From assembly GCF_030238365.1 (NCBI RefSeq), contig NZ_JASSOT010000067.1, positions 1 through 64,000 on the forward strand: a stretch of 64,000 nt of DNA. The letters run 5' to 3'. Below are positions 29,062 through 39,223 of this stretch, piece after piece; positions within the stretch are counted from its first letter, which is position 1, and each line of letters starts with the position of its first letter. Under the pieces are notes generated by a model. That model did no database searches and was not told the origin of the DNA. It worked only from the letters and a program-made list of their open reading frames with translations. Origin of the DNA: Lelliottia wanjuensis. Its GTDB lineage: Bacteria; Pseudomonadota; Gammaproteobacteria; Enterobacterales; Enterobacteriaceae. The translations under genes and the position numbers were made by a program.

Positions 29062-31094
29062 TGGACCTCTCTGCTTTCTCCTGGCGTAAAATGCCGTGGT
29101 TTAAAGCAAACCCGGCGCAGTGGCGCTACGCCCTGCGCAACGGGATCGCCATGTGTCTGGCCCTGTCGGTGGCCTATTACCTGAATCTGGATGAGCCCTA
29201 CTGGGCCATGACTTCTGCGGCGGTGGTCAGCTTTCCGACCGTCGGCGGCGTCATCAGTAAAAGTCTTGGGCGCGTCGCCGGGAGCCTGCTTGGTGCGACG
29301 GCGGCGCTGATTATCGCCGGACATACGCTCAACGATCCCTGGCTCTTTTTGCTCAGCATGGCCGCCTGGCTCGGCGTTTGTACCTGGGCCTGCGCCCATT
29401 TTACGAATAACGTCGCCTACGCGTTCCAGCTGGCGGGCTATACCGCCGCGATTATCGCCTTTCCGGTGGTCAATATTCTCGACACCACGGAGCTTTGGGA
29501 TATCGCCCAGGCGCGCGTGTGCGAAGTGATCATCGGTATTTTGTGCGGCGGGGTGATGATGATGATCCTGCCGAGCACCTCTGACGGCACCACGCTCATC
29601 TCGGCGTTAAAAACCATGCATGCGCGCCTGCTGGAGCACGCCAGTCTGCTCTGGCAGCCCGATTCCAGCGATGCGGTTCGCCTGGCCCACGAGAAAGTCA
29701 TCGGCCAGATCCTGACCATGAACCTCCTGCGCATCCAGGCGTTCTGGAGCCATTACCGCTTTCGTCGGCAGAATAAATTACTGAACTACCTTCTCCACCA
29801 GCAGTTGAGAATGACCAGCGCCCTTTCGGGCCTGCGCCGGATATTGCTCAACTGGCCCAGTCCGCCGGACAACACGCGCGAAGTGATCGACCGTCTGCTG
29901 GCGGCGCTGGCGAATCCGCAGACGGATATGCTGGCGGTGGCGCGTATCATTGCGCCTCTCGCGCCGACGGATGAGTTTGATTACCGCCATCGCGCGTTCT
30001 GGCAGCGGTTGCTCTACTTTTGCCGCTTATACCTGCGCAGCAGTCGCTGGATCAGCGCCGTTGAAAATGCCACACCCATTACCGAATTTAACGTGCCGGG
30101 CAGCCCTGCGCTGACCAGGCATACGGATAACAAAGAAGCGTTATGGAGCGGTTTTCGCACCTTCTGCGCCCTGACGCTGGTCGGTGCCTGGAGCATCACC
30201 ACCCAGTGGGAGTCGGGCTCGGCGGCGCTGACGCTGGCGGCGATCAGCTGCGTGCTCTACTCCGTGGCTGCCTCGCCGTTTAACTCTCTGACACTGCTGA
30301 TGCGTACGCTGGTGCTGCTTTCGCTCTTCAGCTTCGCCGTGAAATTCGGGCTGATGGTGCAAATCACCGATCTGTGGCAGTTCCTGCTGTTCCTGTTCCC
30401 GCTGCTCACCACGATGCAGCTGCTGAAATTGCAGATGCCGAAACTCGCGGGCTTGTGGGGGCAACTGATCGTCTTTATGGGGTCGTTCATTTCCGTCACC
30501 AATCCGCCGGTTTACAATTTTGCCGACTTTATGAATGACAATCTGGCGAAGATTCTGGGCGTGGGGCTGGCGTGGCTGGCCTTTGCGGTCCTGCGCCCCG
30601 GCTCGGACGCGCGGAAAAGTCGGCGACACATCCGCGAGCTGCGCGCAGGGTTTGTCGATCAGCTCAGCCGCAAGCCGCACCTGCGTGAGAGTGAATACGA
30701 ATCGCTGGTTTATCATCACGTGAGTCAGCTGAATAACAGCCAGGATGAGCTATCGCGTCGCTGGCTGCTGCGCTGGGGCGTGGTGCTGTTGAACTGTTCG
30801 CATGTGGTGTGGCAACTGCGCGCATGGGAAACCCGCTCAGATCCCCTGTCGCAGGTGCGTGATATCTGCATTTCCCTGCTGCGGGACGTGATGAGCAAAC
30901 GCGGCGTTCAGCAGCGCCCGCTGGCGATGACGCTCGCAGAGCTACAGCGCATTTGCGATACGCTGGCGCGCCACCATCTACCGGCAGCGCGCGATCTCGC
31001 GTCGCTGATCTGGCGTCTGCACTGTTCGCTCTCTCAGCTGGAACAGGCTCCGCCGCCAGGGACGATTACGGATCAGATCACCCCGCAGGCGTAA
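29061..31094 (+). CDS. ydhK: FUSC-family (AaeB-like) efflux transporter YdhK
   Basis: 677 residues with two blocks of about five membrane helices (20-165 and 365-500), each followed by a cytosolic helical region. This is the layout of the aromatic-acid exporter family. Its substrate is unknown; AaeB relatives export hydroxylated aromatic carboxylates. Its 3' end overlaps the 3' end of convergent sodC by 22 bases. Confidence 0.95.
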   Translation: MDLSAFSWRKMPWFKANPAQWRYALRNGIAMCLALSVAYYLNLDEPYWAMTSAAVVSFPTVGGVISKSLGRVAGSLLGATAALIIAGHTLNDPWLFLLSMAAWLGVCTWACAHFTNNVAYAFQLAGYTAAIIAFPVVNILDTTELWDIAQARVCEVIIGILCGGVMMMILPSTSDGTTLISALKTMHARLLEHASLLWQPDSSDAVRLAHEKVIGQILTMNLLRIQAFWSHYRFRRQNKLLNYLLHQQLRMTSALSGLRRILLNWPSPPDNTREVIDRLLAALANPQTDMLAVARIIAPLAPTDEFDYRHRAFWQRLLYFCRLYLRSSRWISAVENATPITEFNVPGSPALTRHTDNKEALWSGFRTFCALTLVGAWSITTQWESGSAALTLAAISCVLYSVAASPFNSLTLLMRTLVLLSLFSFAVKFGLMVQITDLWQFLLFLFPLLTTMQLLKLQMPKLAGLWGQLIVFMGSFISVTNPPVYNFADFMNDNLAKILGVGLAWLAFAVLRPGSDARKSRRHIRELRAGFVDQLSRKPHLRESEYESLVYHHVSQLNNSQDELSRRWLLRWGVVLLNCSHVVWQLRAWETRSDPLSQVRDICISLLRDVMSKRGVQQRPLAMTLAELQRICDTLARHHLPAARDLASLIWRLHCSLSQLEQAPPPGTITDQITPQA

Positions 31095-31591
31095 CGCGCC
31101 CCGCCACCGCCCAGAGGTTTAGGCTGATCGGACATGTTATCCCCGCCGACATGAATCATCAGCGCTTTGCCTTTTATCTCTTCCAGTTTTTTCAGACGCG
31201 GAGCCACCACCGGATCGGTGGCTTTGCCGTCATTGTTAACCACCAGCACCGGCAAGTCGCCTTCGTGCCCTGCGCCCTCAGGTCCTTCATGTTTACCGGT
31301 TTTTTGCGGGTCAAAATGGCCGCCAGCCGCTTCAGCTGCCGAGGCTTTTCCGTCTTTCATGGCGGGCTGACAGCTGCCCTTGGCATGAACATGAAAGCCA
31401 TGTTCACCGGGAGGAAGAGCTTTGAGATCGGGCGCGAACTCCAGCCCTTTATCGGTTTCGCTGATGGTGACACTGCCGATGGACTGGCCGATCCCCTGCG
31501 AGGTGACGAGATTCATTTCAACTTTGTCGCTGGCAGCCTGCGCGCCTGCGCAAACCACCAGCGTCATCACTGCCAGAGCAAAACGCTTCAT
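31073..31591 (-). CDS. sodC: Periplasmic Cu/Zn superoxide dismutase SodC
   Basis: 172 residues with signal peptide (cleavage near AQAA). Copper- and zinc-ligand His residues are seen in [19 protein letters not shown], and the Asp/His region [15 protein letters not shown]; the last Cu His is in [12 protein letters not shown]. Two Cys form the structural disulfide (KGSC and ARYACGV). It removes superoxide in the periplasm. It converges on and overlaps ydhK. Confidence 0.97.
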   Translation of the reverse strand: MKRFALAVMTLVVCAGAQAASDKVEMNLVTSQGIGQSIGSVTISETDKGLEFAPDLKALPPGEHGFHVHAKGSCQPAMKDGKASAAEAAGGHFDPQKTGKHEGPEGAGHEGDLPVLVVNNDGKATDPVVAPRLKKLEEIKGKALMIHVGGDNMSDQPKPLGGGGARYACGVI

Positions 31592-31671
31592 ATGACCTCC
31601 TCGGGTTGATTTTGCCCCTAAAGTTTAGACCAGGGGCAAGGATTTCACCGGAAAGTCATCGGCATAGACGA

Positions 31672-32568
31672 TTAAGGAACGTCGTAACCGAGGGCCGCTT
31701 TGCGAATGCGGAACCACTGCTGACGCGTCATCTGCAGCTCTTCGGCGGCGATCGCTGAACGCACGCGTTCGATTTTACCAGAGCCGATAATCGGCAGCGG
31801 TTTCGATGGCAGACGCAGGATCCACGCGTATACCACCTGCTCAATGCTCTCGGCGTTCAGCTCGCGGGCAACGGTTTCAAGCTCATCGCGCAGCGGCTGG
31901 AATTCGTCGTCATTGAACAGACGACCGCCGCCCAGGCAAGACCAGGCCATCGGACGAATGCGCAGCTGTTGGAGTTGATCCAGCGTGCCGTCCAGCAGCA
32001 GCGGCTGATGCACCGGAGAGATCTCCACCTGGTTTGTCGCCAGGGTAAACGGCAGACGAGACTGCAGCAGCGCGAACTGTGCCGGGGTGAAGTTCGACAC
32101 GCCAAAGTGACGTACCTTCCCGCTCTGATGCAGCGCGAGGAACGCCTGCGCGACTTCATCGGCATCCATCAATGGATCGGGACGGTGGATCAGCAGCAAG
32201 TCGAGATGGTCGGTGGCGAGATTCACCAGCGACTGCTCGGCGCTTTTGATGATGTGATCGCTGTCGGTGATGTAATGACCGAGGGCGTTTTCTGCGCGCG
32301 CGGTGGTGGCGATGCCGCATTTGGAGACGATCTCCATGCGCTCACGCAGATGCGGAGCCAGCTTCAGGGCTTCCCCAAACGCCGCCTCGCACAGATACCC
32401 GCCGTAGATATCGGCGTGGTCAACAGTGGTAATCCCGAGGTCGAGATGTTCCTCAATGAAACTGACCAGCTGACGCGGGGACATATTCCAGTCCATCAAA
32501 CGCCAGTAACCCATGACAAAACGCGAAAACTCTGGGCCCTGCGGGGCAAGGGCAATACGCTGAACCAT
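31672..32568 (-). CDS. ydhF: Aldo/keto reductase YdhF
   Basis: 298 residues, the length of E. coli YdhF. The TIM-barrel AKR tetrad is visible: Asp and Tyr in TTVDHADIYGGY, Lys in EIVSKCGIA, and His in LLLIHRPDPL. NADPH-binding residues cluster in the C-terminal PIIGSGKIERVRSA. The physiological substrate is unknown. GAGGAA precedes the ATG by six bases. Confidence 0.95.
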   Translation of the reverse strand: MVQRIALAPQGPEFSRFVMGYWRLMDWNMSPRQLVSFIEEHLDLGITTVDHADIYGGYLCEAAFGEALKLAPHLRERMEIVSKCGIATTARAENALGHYITDSDHIIKSAEQSLVNLATDHLDLLLIHRPDPLMDADEVAQAFLALHQSGKVRHFGVSNFTPAQFALLQSRLPFTLATNQVEISPVHQPLLLDGTLDQLQQLRIRPMAWSCLGGGRLFNDDEFQPLRDELETVARELNAESIEQVVYAWILRLPSKPLPIIGSGKIERVRSAIAAEELQMTRQQWFRIRKAALGYDVP

Positions 32569-32616
32569 AACAATTTCCTCAAGGAAGTGATGTCATGAGT
32601 ATACGCATATCCGCCG

Positions 32617-32856
32617 CTAAAAAAGTGAAGGTTGCTGGGGTTCTTCGGTATCCGACGGTTTGTTTGCGCGTAATTTGCGCAGTAAACGCTGGCGACACAG
32701 ACGGATGACATCCTGTTTCTGCACGTCGCTCATGTTTTGCCAGTTGAAACGCTCATCGCGACTGCGCATGCAGCCCCGGCAAAAACCGCGCTCATCAGAC
32801 TGACAAATTCCCCGGCACGGGCTCTGGATGGGGAAAAACTCCAGTTGCTCTGCCAC
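32617..32856 (-). CDS. ydhL: DUF1289 Cys-rich protein YdhL
   Basis: 79 residues. It contains the conserved segment CRGICQSDERGFCRGCMRS, four Cys in a short stretch, possibly a metal site. The start is GTG at 32856, chosen because GGGAGG lies just upstream and the E. coli protein begins at the same place; an upstream ATG at 32961 lies in the divergent promoter region. The function is unknown. In E. coli it is next to nemR; here eptA intervenes. Confidence 0.9.
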   Translation of the reverse strand: MAEQLEFFPIQSPCRGICQSDERGFCRGCMRSRDERFNWQNMSDVQKQDVIRLCRQRLLRKLRANKPSDTEEPQQPSLF

Positions 32857-32938
32857 ACACACCTCCCGAAATCGATTCTCACCTTCAGTGAAGACGCTAA
32901 TTGCGGCGTCTGCAAGGGCTTTAACACAGAATTGTGGC

Positions 32939-32971
32939 ATTAAGGTTTCACTAATCTTCACTCCCTATACT
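32939..32971 (+). promoter_or_regulatory. Candidate PmrA box and -10 element of eptA
   Basis: ATTAAG-GTTTC-ACTAAT (32939-32955) resembles the Salmonella pmrC box CTTAAG-N5-CTTAAT as I remember it, with weak agreement in the second half. It lies ten bases before TATACT (32966-32971), the spacing of PmrA-activated promoters. The site is a prediction. Confidence 0.5.
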
Positions 32972-33001
32972 CGCCTCATCAATAAAACAGATGGTTTCTT
33001 T

Positions 33002-34633
33002 ATGATGTGGTCCGTTAAAAAGTTACAGTGTAACGATATTAAATTCACTCTGGGTTGTGCCCTGTTCTTTACCGTGCTGAATGCGCTGTTTATTCAACGC
33101 AGCTGGGAGATTATTGCCCCCGCTCATCTGCACGATGTTCTGTTTGCGGCATCGGTTCCGCTGGTCCTGTTTTGTGGCTGGGTGATTGTGTTCAGCCTGC
33201 TCAATATTCCGTTTATCCGTAAGCCGCTGATGATCCTGCTGACCCTGGGCTGCGCCGGGGCGACGTACTTTATGTACACCTACGGTGCCGTCATCGATCA
33301 GAACATGATGGTGAACGTCTTCGAGACCAACTCGCAGGAAGCCACCGCGCTGGTGACCCCGCAGATGCTGCTGTGGATTGCGATTATCGGCCTGATCCCG
33401 TCCATCGTGCTGATGTTCGTTCGCATTCGTTCCGGTAAATGGTGGTACACGCTCCTGATGCGCGTTGCCGCAATCCTCGGGGCGCTGATGGTGATTATCC
33501 TGGTCGCCTCCGTCTTCTATAAGGATTACGCCTCCCTGTTCCGCAATAACAAAAGCATCGTCAAGATGGTGACCCCGGCGAACTACGTCAGCGCCATCGC
33601 CAAATACAGCAAAAACCGCTGGTTTGCAGGCGATCAGACGCTGGTGCGTATCGGCCAGGACGCTCAGAAAGGGCCGGTGATTCTGGCGCAGAAGAAAAAA
33701 ACGGTGCTGGTGCTGGTCGTCGGCGAAGCCTCACGTGCGGAAAATTACTCCCTGAACGGCTATGCGCGCGACACCAACCCGCAGCTGAAAAAACAGAACA
33801 TGATTAACTTCCCGCAGGCCTCTTCCTGCGGCACCGAAACGGCGGTCTCCTTACCTTGCATGTTCTCCAACATGCCGCGCAAAAATTACGACGCGGATCT
33901 GGCCCGTCATCAGGAAGGCTTGCTCGATGTGCTGGCCCACGCAGGCGTTAACCTGCTGTGGCGCGAAAACGACGGGGGCTGTAAAGGGGCGTGCGATCGT
34001 ATCCCGCATACGGACATGACCCAGTGGAAACTGGATGAATTCTGCAAGGATAAATCCTGTATCGACGACGTGAACCTGCACCGTCTGGACAACGTGCTCG
34101 ACGGCCTGAAGCAGGATTCGGTGCTGGTGATCCATCTGATGGGCAGCCACGGCCCGGCCTACTACCAGCGCTATCCGAAGGAGTATCGCCAGTTCACCCC
34201 AACCTGCGACACCAACCAGATTCAGGACTGCGACCATCAGGCGCTGATGAATACCTACGACAACACCATCCTCTATACGGATAGCGTGGTCAGCAAAACC
34301 ATTGATGCCCTGAAAGCGCGTCAGACGACGATGAATACCGCCCTGATTTATCTCTCCGATCACGGTGAGTCGCTGGGTGAAAACGGCCTGTATCTGCACG
34401 GCACCCCGTACCTGATTGCCCCAACGCAGCAGACGCATATTCCGTTTATGTTCTGGCTGTCGCCGGACTACGTGAACAGCTACAGCATCAACGAGCCGTG
34501 TTTACGCGATCAGGCGGCCAAAACGGCGGTTTCTCAGGATAATTTATTCTCGACGGTTCTCGGCATGATGAACGTCAAATCAGCGGTTTATCAGCCGCAG
34601 ATGGACATCATTAACACCTGTCGCAAATCCTGA
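33002..34633 (+). CDS. eptA: Lipid A phosphoethanolamine transferase, EptA/PmrC family
   Basis: About 543 residues. Five N-terminal membrane helices are followed by a periplasmic sulfatase-fold domain. The nucleophile is Thr280 in SSCGTETAVSLPC; metal-ligand regions are VVGEASRAEN, SDHGESLGE and the His in MGSHGPAYY. Cys pairs typical of EptA/MCR enzymes are present. It adds phosphoethanolamine to lipid A, lowering binding of cationic peptides including polymyxins. It is not accompanied by pmrAB here, unlike E. coli eptA-basRS, and sits between ydhL and nemR. Two adjacent ATGs (33002, 33005) are possible starts. Confidence 0.93.
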   Translation: MMWSVKKLQCNDIKFTLGCALFFTVLNALFIQRSWEIIAPAHLHDVLFAASVPLVLFCGWVIVFSLLNIPFIRKPLMILLTLGCAGATYFMYTYGAVIDQNMMVNVFETNSQEATALVTPQMLLWIAIIGLIPSIVLMFVRIRSGKWWYTLLMRVAAILGALMVIILVASVFYKDYASLFRNNKSIVKMVTPANYVSAIAKYSKNRWFAGDQTLVRIGQDAQKGPVILAQKKKTVLVLVVGEASRAENYSLNGYARDTNPQLKKQNMINFPQASSCGTETAVSLPCMFSNMPRKNYDADLARHQEGLLDVLAHAGVNLLWRENDGGCKGACDRIPHTDMTQWKLDEFCKDKSCIDDVNLHRLDNVLDGLKQDSVLVIHLMGSHGPAYYQRYPKEYRQFTPTCDTNQIQDCDHQALMNTYDNTILYTDSVVSKTIDALKARQTTMNTALIYLSDHGESLGENGLYLHGTPYLIAPTQQTHIPFMFWLSPDYVNSYSINEPCLRDQAAKTAVSQDNLFSTVLGMMNVKSAVYQPQMDIINTCRKS

Positions 34634-34636
34634 GAC

Positions 34637-34665
34637 TTGCATTAGACCGATTGGTCTAGTACATT
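34637..34665 (+). promoter_or_regulatory. nemR promoter with NemR operator in the spacer
   Basis: TTGCAT (-35) and TACATT (-10) are separated by 17 bases, of which 16 are the palindrome TAGACC-GATT-GGTCTA (34643-34658). This matches the known NemR operator type, so bound repressor would cover the whole core promoter. Confidence 0.88.
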
Positions 34666-34672
34666 CAGCGCC

Positions 34673-35272
34673 ATGAGCAAAAATACTGAACACGATACAC
34701 GCGAACATCTTCTGGCTACCGGCGAGCGTCTTTGCATGCATCGCGGGTTTACCGGAATGGGTCTTAGCGAGCTGTTAAAAACCGCTGAGGTGCCGAAGGG
34801 TTCGTTCTATCACTACTTCCGCTCCAAAGAGGCGTTTGGCGTGGCGATGCTGGAACGGCACTATGCCGGGTACCATCAGCGTCTCGCCACCCACTTTGCC
34901 AGCGGCGAAGGGTGCTATCGCGATCGTGTGCTCAACTATTATCAGGAAACGCTGAACCAGTTCTGCCAGCAGGGCATTATCAGCGGTTGCCTGACCGTCA
35001 AATTGTCCGCCGAAGTGTGCGATCTCTCAGAAGATATGCGCACGGCGATGGACAAAGGGGCCTGCGGCGTCATCGCCCTTCTGGCTCAGGCGCTGGAAAA
35101 AGGTCGCGACGAAAAAACGCTGAATTTTAGCGGCGATCCTTTGACTCAGGCCCAGGTGTTATATGCGCTGTGGTTAGGCGCAAATTTGCAGGCCAAAATT
35201 TCCCGCAGCGCCGTGCCGCTTGAAAGCGCACTGGCGCATGTGAAGAACAGCATTACAGCGCCTGGCGTTTAA
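34673..35272 (+). CDS. nemR: TetR-family electrophile/hypochlorite-sensing repressor NemR
   Basis: 199 residues, identical length to E. coli. The N-terminal HTH contains [22 protein letters not shown]. The redox switch residues Cys106 (GIISGC) and Lys175 (NLQAK), which form the reversible Cys-Lys bond in E. coli, are both conserved. It represses itself and nemA-gloA and is released by HOCl, quinones, methylglyoxal and N-ethylmaleimide. The start is at the ATG 15 bases after the operator; the ribosome site is weak. Confidence 0.97.
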   Translation: MSKNTEHDTREHLLATGERLCMHRGFTGMGLSELLKTAEVPKGSFYHYFRSKEAFGVAMLERHYAGYHQRLATHFASGEGCYRDRVLNYYQETLNQFCQQGIISGCLTVKLSAEVCDLSEDMRTAMDKGACGVIALLAQALEKGRDEKTLNFSGDPLTQAQVLYALWLGANLQAKISRSAVPLESALAHVKNSITAPGV

Positions 35273-35297
35273 CAGGCGTTTTTATTTACCAAATCAC

Positions 35298-35312
35298 TAG
35301 TCGACCGGTCTA
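35298..35312 (+). promoter_or_regulatory. Possible second NemR-like half-palindrome before nemA
   Basis: TAGTCGACCGGTCTA has one perfect NemR half (GGTCTA) and one degenerate half, 13 bases before the nemA start. It may give nemA a second control point. Confidence 0.4.
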
Positions 35313-35325
35313 CTCAGGAGTCATG

Positions 35326-36423
35326 ATGTCAACTGAAAAATTATTTACCCCACTGAAAATCGGTGCGGTTACTGCACCAAACCGCGTACTGATGGCCCCG
35401 CTCACTCGTCTGCGCAGCATCGAGCCGGGTGATATCCCGACGCCGCTGATGGGCGAATACTACCGCCAGCGCGCCAGCTCCGGCCTGATCATTTCCGAAG
35501 CGACCCAAATCTCCGCGCAAGCGAAAGGTTATGCGGGCGCTCCGGGCCTGCACAGCCCAGAGCAGATCGCCGCATGGAAAAAAATCACTGCCGGTGTTCA
35601 CGCTGACGATGGCCGCATCGCGGTTCAACTGTGGCATACGGGCCGTATCTCCCATAACAGCATCCAGCCTGGCGGCCAGGCACCGGTTTCAGCTTCTGCT
35701 CTGAACGCCGGTACGCGCACGTCCCTGCGTGACGAAAACGGTCATGCGATTCGTGTGGATACCTCTACCCCACGCGCACTGGAACTCGACGAAATCCCAG
35801 GCATCGTGAATGATTTCCGCCAGGCCGTCGCCAATGCCCGCGAAGCCGGTTTCGACCTGGTTGAGCTGCACTCTGCACACGGCTACCTGCTGCACCAGTT
35901 CCTCTCTCCGTCGTCAAACCAGCGCACGGATCAGTACGGCGGCAGCGTGGAAAACCGCGCCCGTCTGGTGCTGGAAGTGGTAGATGCAGTGTGCCAGGAG
36001 TGGAGCCCGGACCGCATCGGTATCCGTGTCTCCCCGATCGGTTCCTTCCAGAACGTGGATAACGGCCCGAACGAAGAAGCCGACGCCCTGTATCTGATTG
36101 AAGAGCTGGCGAAACGCGGTATCGCCTACCTGCACATGTCCGAGCCGGACTGGGCGGGCGGTCAGCCTTACTCCGAAGCCTTCCGTGAGAAAGTGCGTGC
36201 GCGTTTCCAGGGCGTGATTATCGGTGCGGGTGCGTACACCCCAGAGAAAGCCGAAGATCTGATCAGCAAAGGGCTGATCGACGCCGTCGCCTTTGGCCGC
36301 GATTACATCGCTAACCCGGATCTGGTGGCGCGTCTGCAGCGTAAAGCCGAGCTGAACCCGCAGCGTCCAGAGACCTTCTACGGCGGCGGCGCTGAAGGTT
36401 ACACCGACTACCCTTCCCTGTAA
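35326..36423 (+). CDS. nemA: N-ethylmaleimide reductase (Old Yellow Enzyme family)
   Basis: 365 residues, FMN-dependent TIM barrel. FMN- and substrate-site segments are [23 protein letters not shown], the His-rich [13 protein letters not shown] (His-x-x-His type) and [19 protein letters not shown]. It reduces electrophilic alkenes, nitroesters and quinones with NADPH. It is 53 bases after nemR. Two tandem ATGs exist; the second (35326) matches E. coli and is better spaced from CAGGAG. Confidence 0.97.
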   Translation: MSTEKLFTPLKIGAVTAPNRVLMAPLTRLRSIEPGDIPTPLMGEYYRQRASSGLIISEATQISAQAKGYAGAPGLHSPEQIAAWKKITAGVHADDGRIAVQLWHTGRISHNSIQPGGQAPVSASALNAGTRTSLRDENGHAIRVDTSTPRALELDEIPGIVNDFRQAVANAREAGFDLVELHSAHGYLLHQFLSPSSNQRTDQYGGSVENRARLVLEVVDAVCQEWSPDRIGIRVSPIGSFQNVDNGPNEEADALYLIEELAKRGIAYLHMSEPDWAGGQPYSEAFREKVRARFQGVIIGAGAYTPEKAEDLISKGLIDAVAFGRDYIANPDLVARLQRKAELNPQRPETFYGGGAEGYTDYPSL

Positions 36424-36522
36424 TTCCTCGGTTGTCCATTGATAGCGGCGATGATTCGCCGCTATACTAAAACATCGTTTCTGTTCAAAAAGATAAGCCA
36501 CTGAGGTGGTTAAGAGGAAAAT

Positions 36523-36930
36523 ATGCGCCTACTTCACACCATGCTGCGCGTTGGCAACCTGCAACGTTCTATCGATTTCTACACTAACGTACTGGGCATG
36601 CAGCTCCTGCGCACCAGCGAAAACCCGGAATACAAATACTCCCTGGCGTTCGTTGGCTACGGCCCGGAAAGTGACGAAGCGGTTATCGAGCTGACCTACA
36701 ACTGGGACGTCGATAGCTACGAGCTGGGCACCGCTTACGGCCACATCGCGCTGGAAGTGGATAACGCAGCAGAAGCCTGCGAGCGCATTCGCAGCAACGG
36801 TGGCAACGTGACGCGCGAAGCGGGTCCGGTCAAAGGCGGCACCACCGTGATTGCCTTCGTTGAAGATCCAGACGGTTATAAAATCGAACTGATCGAAGCC
36901 AAAGACGCCGGTCGCGGTCTGGGCAATTGA
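36523..36930 (+). CDS. gloA: Lactoylglutathione lyase (glyoxalase I)
   Basis: 135 residues, the same length as E. coli GloA. All four Ni-ligand residues are in place: His5, Glu56, His74 and Glu122. It converts the methylglyoxal-glutathione hemithioacetal to S-lactoylglutathione. It is transcribed from the NemR-controlled nemRA promoter and its own, so electrophile sensing and methylglyoxal removal are linked. GAGG lies seven bases before the ATG; a terminator follows. Confidence 0.98.
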   Translation: MRLLHTMLRVGNLQRSIDFYTNVLGMQLLRTSENPEYKYSLAFVGYGPESDEAVIELTYNWDVDSYELGTAYGHIALEVDNAAEACERIRSNGGNVTREAGPVKGGTTVIAFVEDPDGYKIELIEAKDAGRGLGN

Positions 36931-36936
36931 TCCCTC

Positions 36937-36963
36937 CGGGCGCGTTCTGCGCCCGTTGTTTTA
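36937..36963 (+). terminator. Intrinsic terminator of gloA
   Basis: CGGGCGC and GCGCCCG form a 7-bp stem with a 5-base loop followed by TTGTTTTA. Confidence 0.75.
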
Positions 36964-37026
36964 CTGCATCCCCGCGCAAAATTTGCCATAATACGCACTG
37001 CTTTTTTCCCCTTGTAAGAGACCCTG

Positions 37027-37680
37027 ATGTCCGATAACGCTCAACTTACCGGTCTGTGCGACCGTTTTCGTGGTTTTTATCCTGTTGTGATTGACGTAGA
37101 AACAGCCGGATTTAACGCTAAGACCGATGCGCTGCTTGAGATCGCCGCCATCACGCTGAAAATGGATGAACAGGGCTGGCTGACACCGGACACCACGCTG
37201 CATTTCCATGTTGAACCCTTCGAAGGCGCAAACCTGCAGCCCGAAGCGCTGGCCTTTAACGGCATCGACCCGACTAACCCGCTGCGCGGCGCGGTGAGTG
37301 AATACGATGCCCTGCACGCCATTTTCAAAATGGTGCGCAAAGGCATGAAGGACAGCAACTGCAATCGCGCGATCATGGTGGCGCATAACGCGACCTTCGA
37401 TCACAGCTTTATGATGGCCGCCGCCGAGCGCGCGTCCCTCAAGCGTAACCCGTTCCACCCGTTCGTCACCTTCGACACCGCCGCGCTGAGCGGGCTGGCG
37501 CTGGGGCAAACGGTGCTCTCTAAGGCGTGTATCACCGCGGGCATTGATTTCGACGGCACCCAGGCGCACTCGGCGCTGTACGATACGGAACGCACGTCAG
37601 AACTGTTCTGTGAGATTGTGAACCGCTGGAAGCGTCTCGGCGGTTGGCCGCTGCCGATGGGCGATGAGACAGATCGCTAA
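37027..37680 (+). CDS. rnt: Ribonuclease T
   Basis: 217 residues, two longer than E. coli. DEDDh exonuclease with all catalytic residues: Asp23 and Glu25 (VIDVETAG), Asp125 (NATFDHSF), His181 and Asp186 ([11 protein letters not shown]). It trims tRNA 3' ends and matures 5S and 23S rRNA. In E. coli it heads an operon with lhr; here it is followed only by a REP, a terminator and convergent grxD. Confidence 0.98.
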   Translation: MSDNAQLTGLCDRFRGFYPVVIDVETAGFNAKTDALLEIAAITLKMDEQGWLTPDTTLHFHVEPFEGANLQPEALAFNGIDPTNPLRGAVSEYDALHAIFKMVRKGMKDSNCNRAIMVAHNATFDHSFMMAAAERASLKRNPFHPFVTFDTAALSGLALGQTVLSKACITAGIDFDGTQAHSALYDTERTSELFCEIVNRWKRLGGWPLPMGDETDR

Positions 37681-37683
37681 TCG

Positions 37684-37712
37684 TCGGCTGGGTAAGCGCA
37701 GCGCCACCCGGC
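37684..37712. repeat. REP sequence after rnt
   Basis: GGCTGGGTAAGCGCAGCGCC and ACCCGGC form a single REP unit immediately after the rnt stop. Confidence 0.8.
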
Positions 37713-37716
37713 AAAA

Positions 37717-37747
37717 AAAAAGCGACCTCTTCAGGTCGCTTTTTTTA
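37717..37747. terminator. Bidirectional terminator between rnt and grxD
   Basis: AGCGACCT and AGGTCGCT form an 8-bp stem with a 4-base loop, with a run of A on the left and a run of T on the right, serving both convergent genes. Confidence 0.9.
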
Positions 37748-37761
37748 TCTCCGCAGCAAAC

Positions 37762-38109
37762 TTACTCTGCGTCTGGCTCTTCGGTTTTGTACTTCGCAGC
37801 GGTCTCTTTGATCAGCTGCTGCAGTTCGCCACGCTGATACATTTCGATCAGGATGTCGCAACCGCCAACCAGCTCTCCGTCTACCCACAGCTGCGGGAAG
37901 GTCGGCCAGTTGGCGTATTTTGGCAGCTCAGCGCGGATGTCCGGGTTCTGCAGGATATCGACGTAAGCAAAACGCTCGCCACAGGCAGACAGCGCCTGCA
38001 CGGCTTGTGCAGAGAAACCGCAGTTTGGCAGCTTCGGTGAACCTTTCATGTACAGCAGAATCGGGTTTTCAGCGATCTGGCGCTGGATTTTTTCAATAGT
38101 CGTGCTCAT
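37762..38109 (-). CDS. grxD: Monothiol glutaredoxin GrxD
   Basis: 115 residues, the E. coli length. The monothiol active site CGFS has Cys30, and GSH-binding residues are in WPTFPQLWVDGELVGGCD. It carries and transfers 2Fe-2S clusters, often with BolA. The start MSTTIEK has AAGGAAG seven bases upstream; codons further up to 38151 lack homology. Confidence 0.98.
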   Translation of the reverse strand: MSTTIEKIQRQIAENPILLYMKGSPKLPNCGFSAQAVQALSACGERFAYVDILQNPDIRAELPKYANWPTFPQLWVDGELVGGCDILIEMYQRGELQQLIKETAAKYKTEEPDAE

Positions 38110-38449
38110 GTCTTGCTTCCTTAAACTTCTGTTACGGCATTCGTCTGACATTGTAGCGGGTCAGACAGACATCGGAAAATAACATTTTCGTCACCTGTAT
38201 ATATCATAACGGTTGTCTGCTGAAGTTGCATTCCTAAGATAGCTTAACCCTAAGCCGCGCGCGCTTTCGCTTAAGGAGTGAGCAATAAGGTAACAGTCTG
38301 ACGTTTTTTTTTGCACTCGCTAACGAAACAGACTTTTTTGCCGATAAATGCTATTAACTTCTCGCAGATTTTTAGATTAGAATCGACGGGCTTTGTAAAT
38401 CATACGCAGGCATTATTGATGACCTGCTCCTAATTCAGAGGAATGCTCA
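38110..38449. other. Divergent intergenic region grxD/mepH
   Basis: 340 bases without a gene. It should hold the grxD and mepH promoters. Only T-rich stretches (TTTTTTTTTGC near 38305) stand out. Confidence 0.4.
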
Positions 38450-39217
38450 GTGGCGCGGATAACAAAAATCTCGATCACGCTCTGTGCTTTACTATTTACA
38501 TCACTTGTTTTCACGCCAGCGGCTAACGCCTCCGAGCAGGCGCGGCACTCTGCCGTGCAGAAATCGCATCTGGCGAAAACCACAGAACGTAAGAAAAAAA
38601 CCACCAGCTCCAGTAAAAGCGAAAAGAAAAAAACCACCACCGCTCGCAAGCAGTCCACCTCCAGTAAGGCCCTCACCAGTAAAACCCGAAGCAAACCGAC
38701 CCGCACCGCAAAAGTGACTCCGGAAAAATGCACCGTGCGTAAAGGCCACAAAACTAACTGCGTGAAAGTGGGCAAAACGGCGAAGCTCTCTGAGGTGCAT
38801 AAAGTGCGCGTGCAGAAAGCGCAAAAAACCGCGATGAACAAACTGATGGGTCAGATTGGCAAACCGTATCACTGGGGTGGCACCTCCCCGCGCACCGGTT
38901 TCGACTGCAGCGGTCTGGTCTATTACGCGTATAAAGATCTGGTGAAGTTCCGCATTCCGCGCACCGCGAACGAGATGTATCACCTGCGCGATGCCGCGTC
39001 GGTTAATCGCGGTGAACTGGAGAGCGGCGATCTGGTGTTCTTCCGCACCCAGGGTCGCGGCACCGCCGACCACGTGGGCGTTTACGTCGGCAACGGGAAA
39101 TTCATTCAGTCTCCTCGCAGCGGCCAGGACATTCAAATCACCTCCCTGAGCGAAGATTACTGGGTCCGCCATTACGTTGGCGCTCGCCGCGTGATGACGC
39201 CGAAAACCATTCGCTAA
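38450..39217 (+). CDS. mepH: NlpC/P60 murein DD-endopeptidase MepH
   Basis: 255 residues (E. coli 271). A signal peptide is followed by a Lys/Ser/Thr-rich linker (about 30-100) and a C-terminal NlpC/P60 domain with catalytic Cys in [11 protein letters not shown] and His in [11 protein letters not shown]. It cuts D-Ala-mDAP cross-links to let the wall expand. GTG start at 38450 with GAGGA upstream, as in E. coli. The low-complexity linker is shorter than in E. coli. Confidence 0.95.
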   Translation: MARITKISITLCALLFTSLVFTPAANASEQARHSAVQKSHLAKTTERKKKTTSSSKSEKKKTTTARKQSTSSKALTSKTRSKPTRTAKVTPEKCTVRKGHKTNCVKVGKTAKLSEVHKVRVQKAQKTAMNKLMGQIGKPYHWGGTSPRTGFDCSGLVYYAYKDLVKFRIPRTANEMYHLRDAASVNRGELESGDLVFFRTQGRGTADHVGVYVGNGKFIQSPRSGQDIQITSLSEDYWVRHYVGARRVMTPKTIR

Positions 39218-39223
39218 TCCCTG

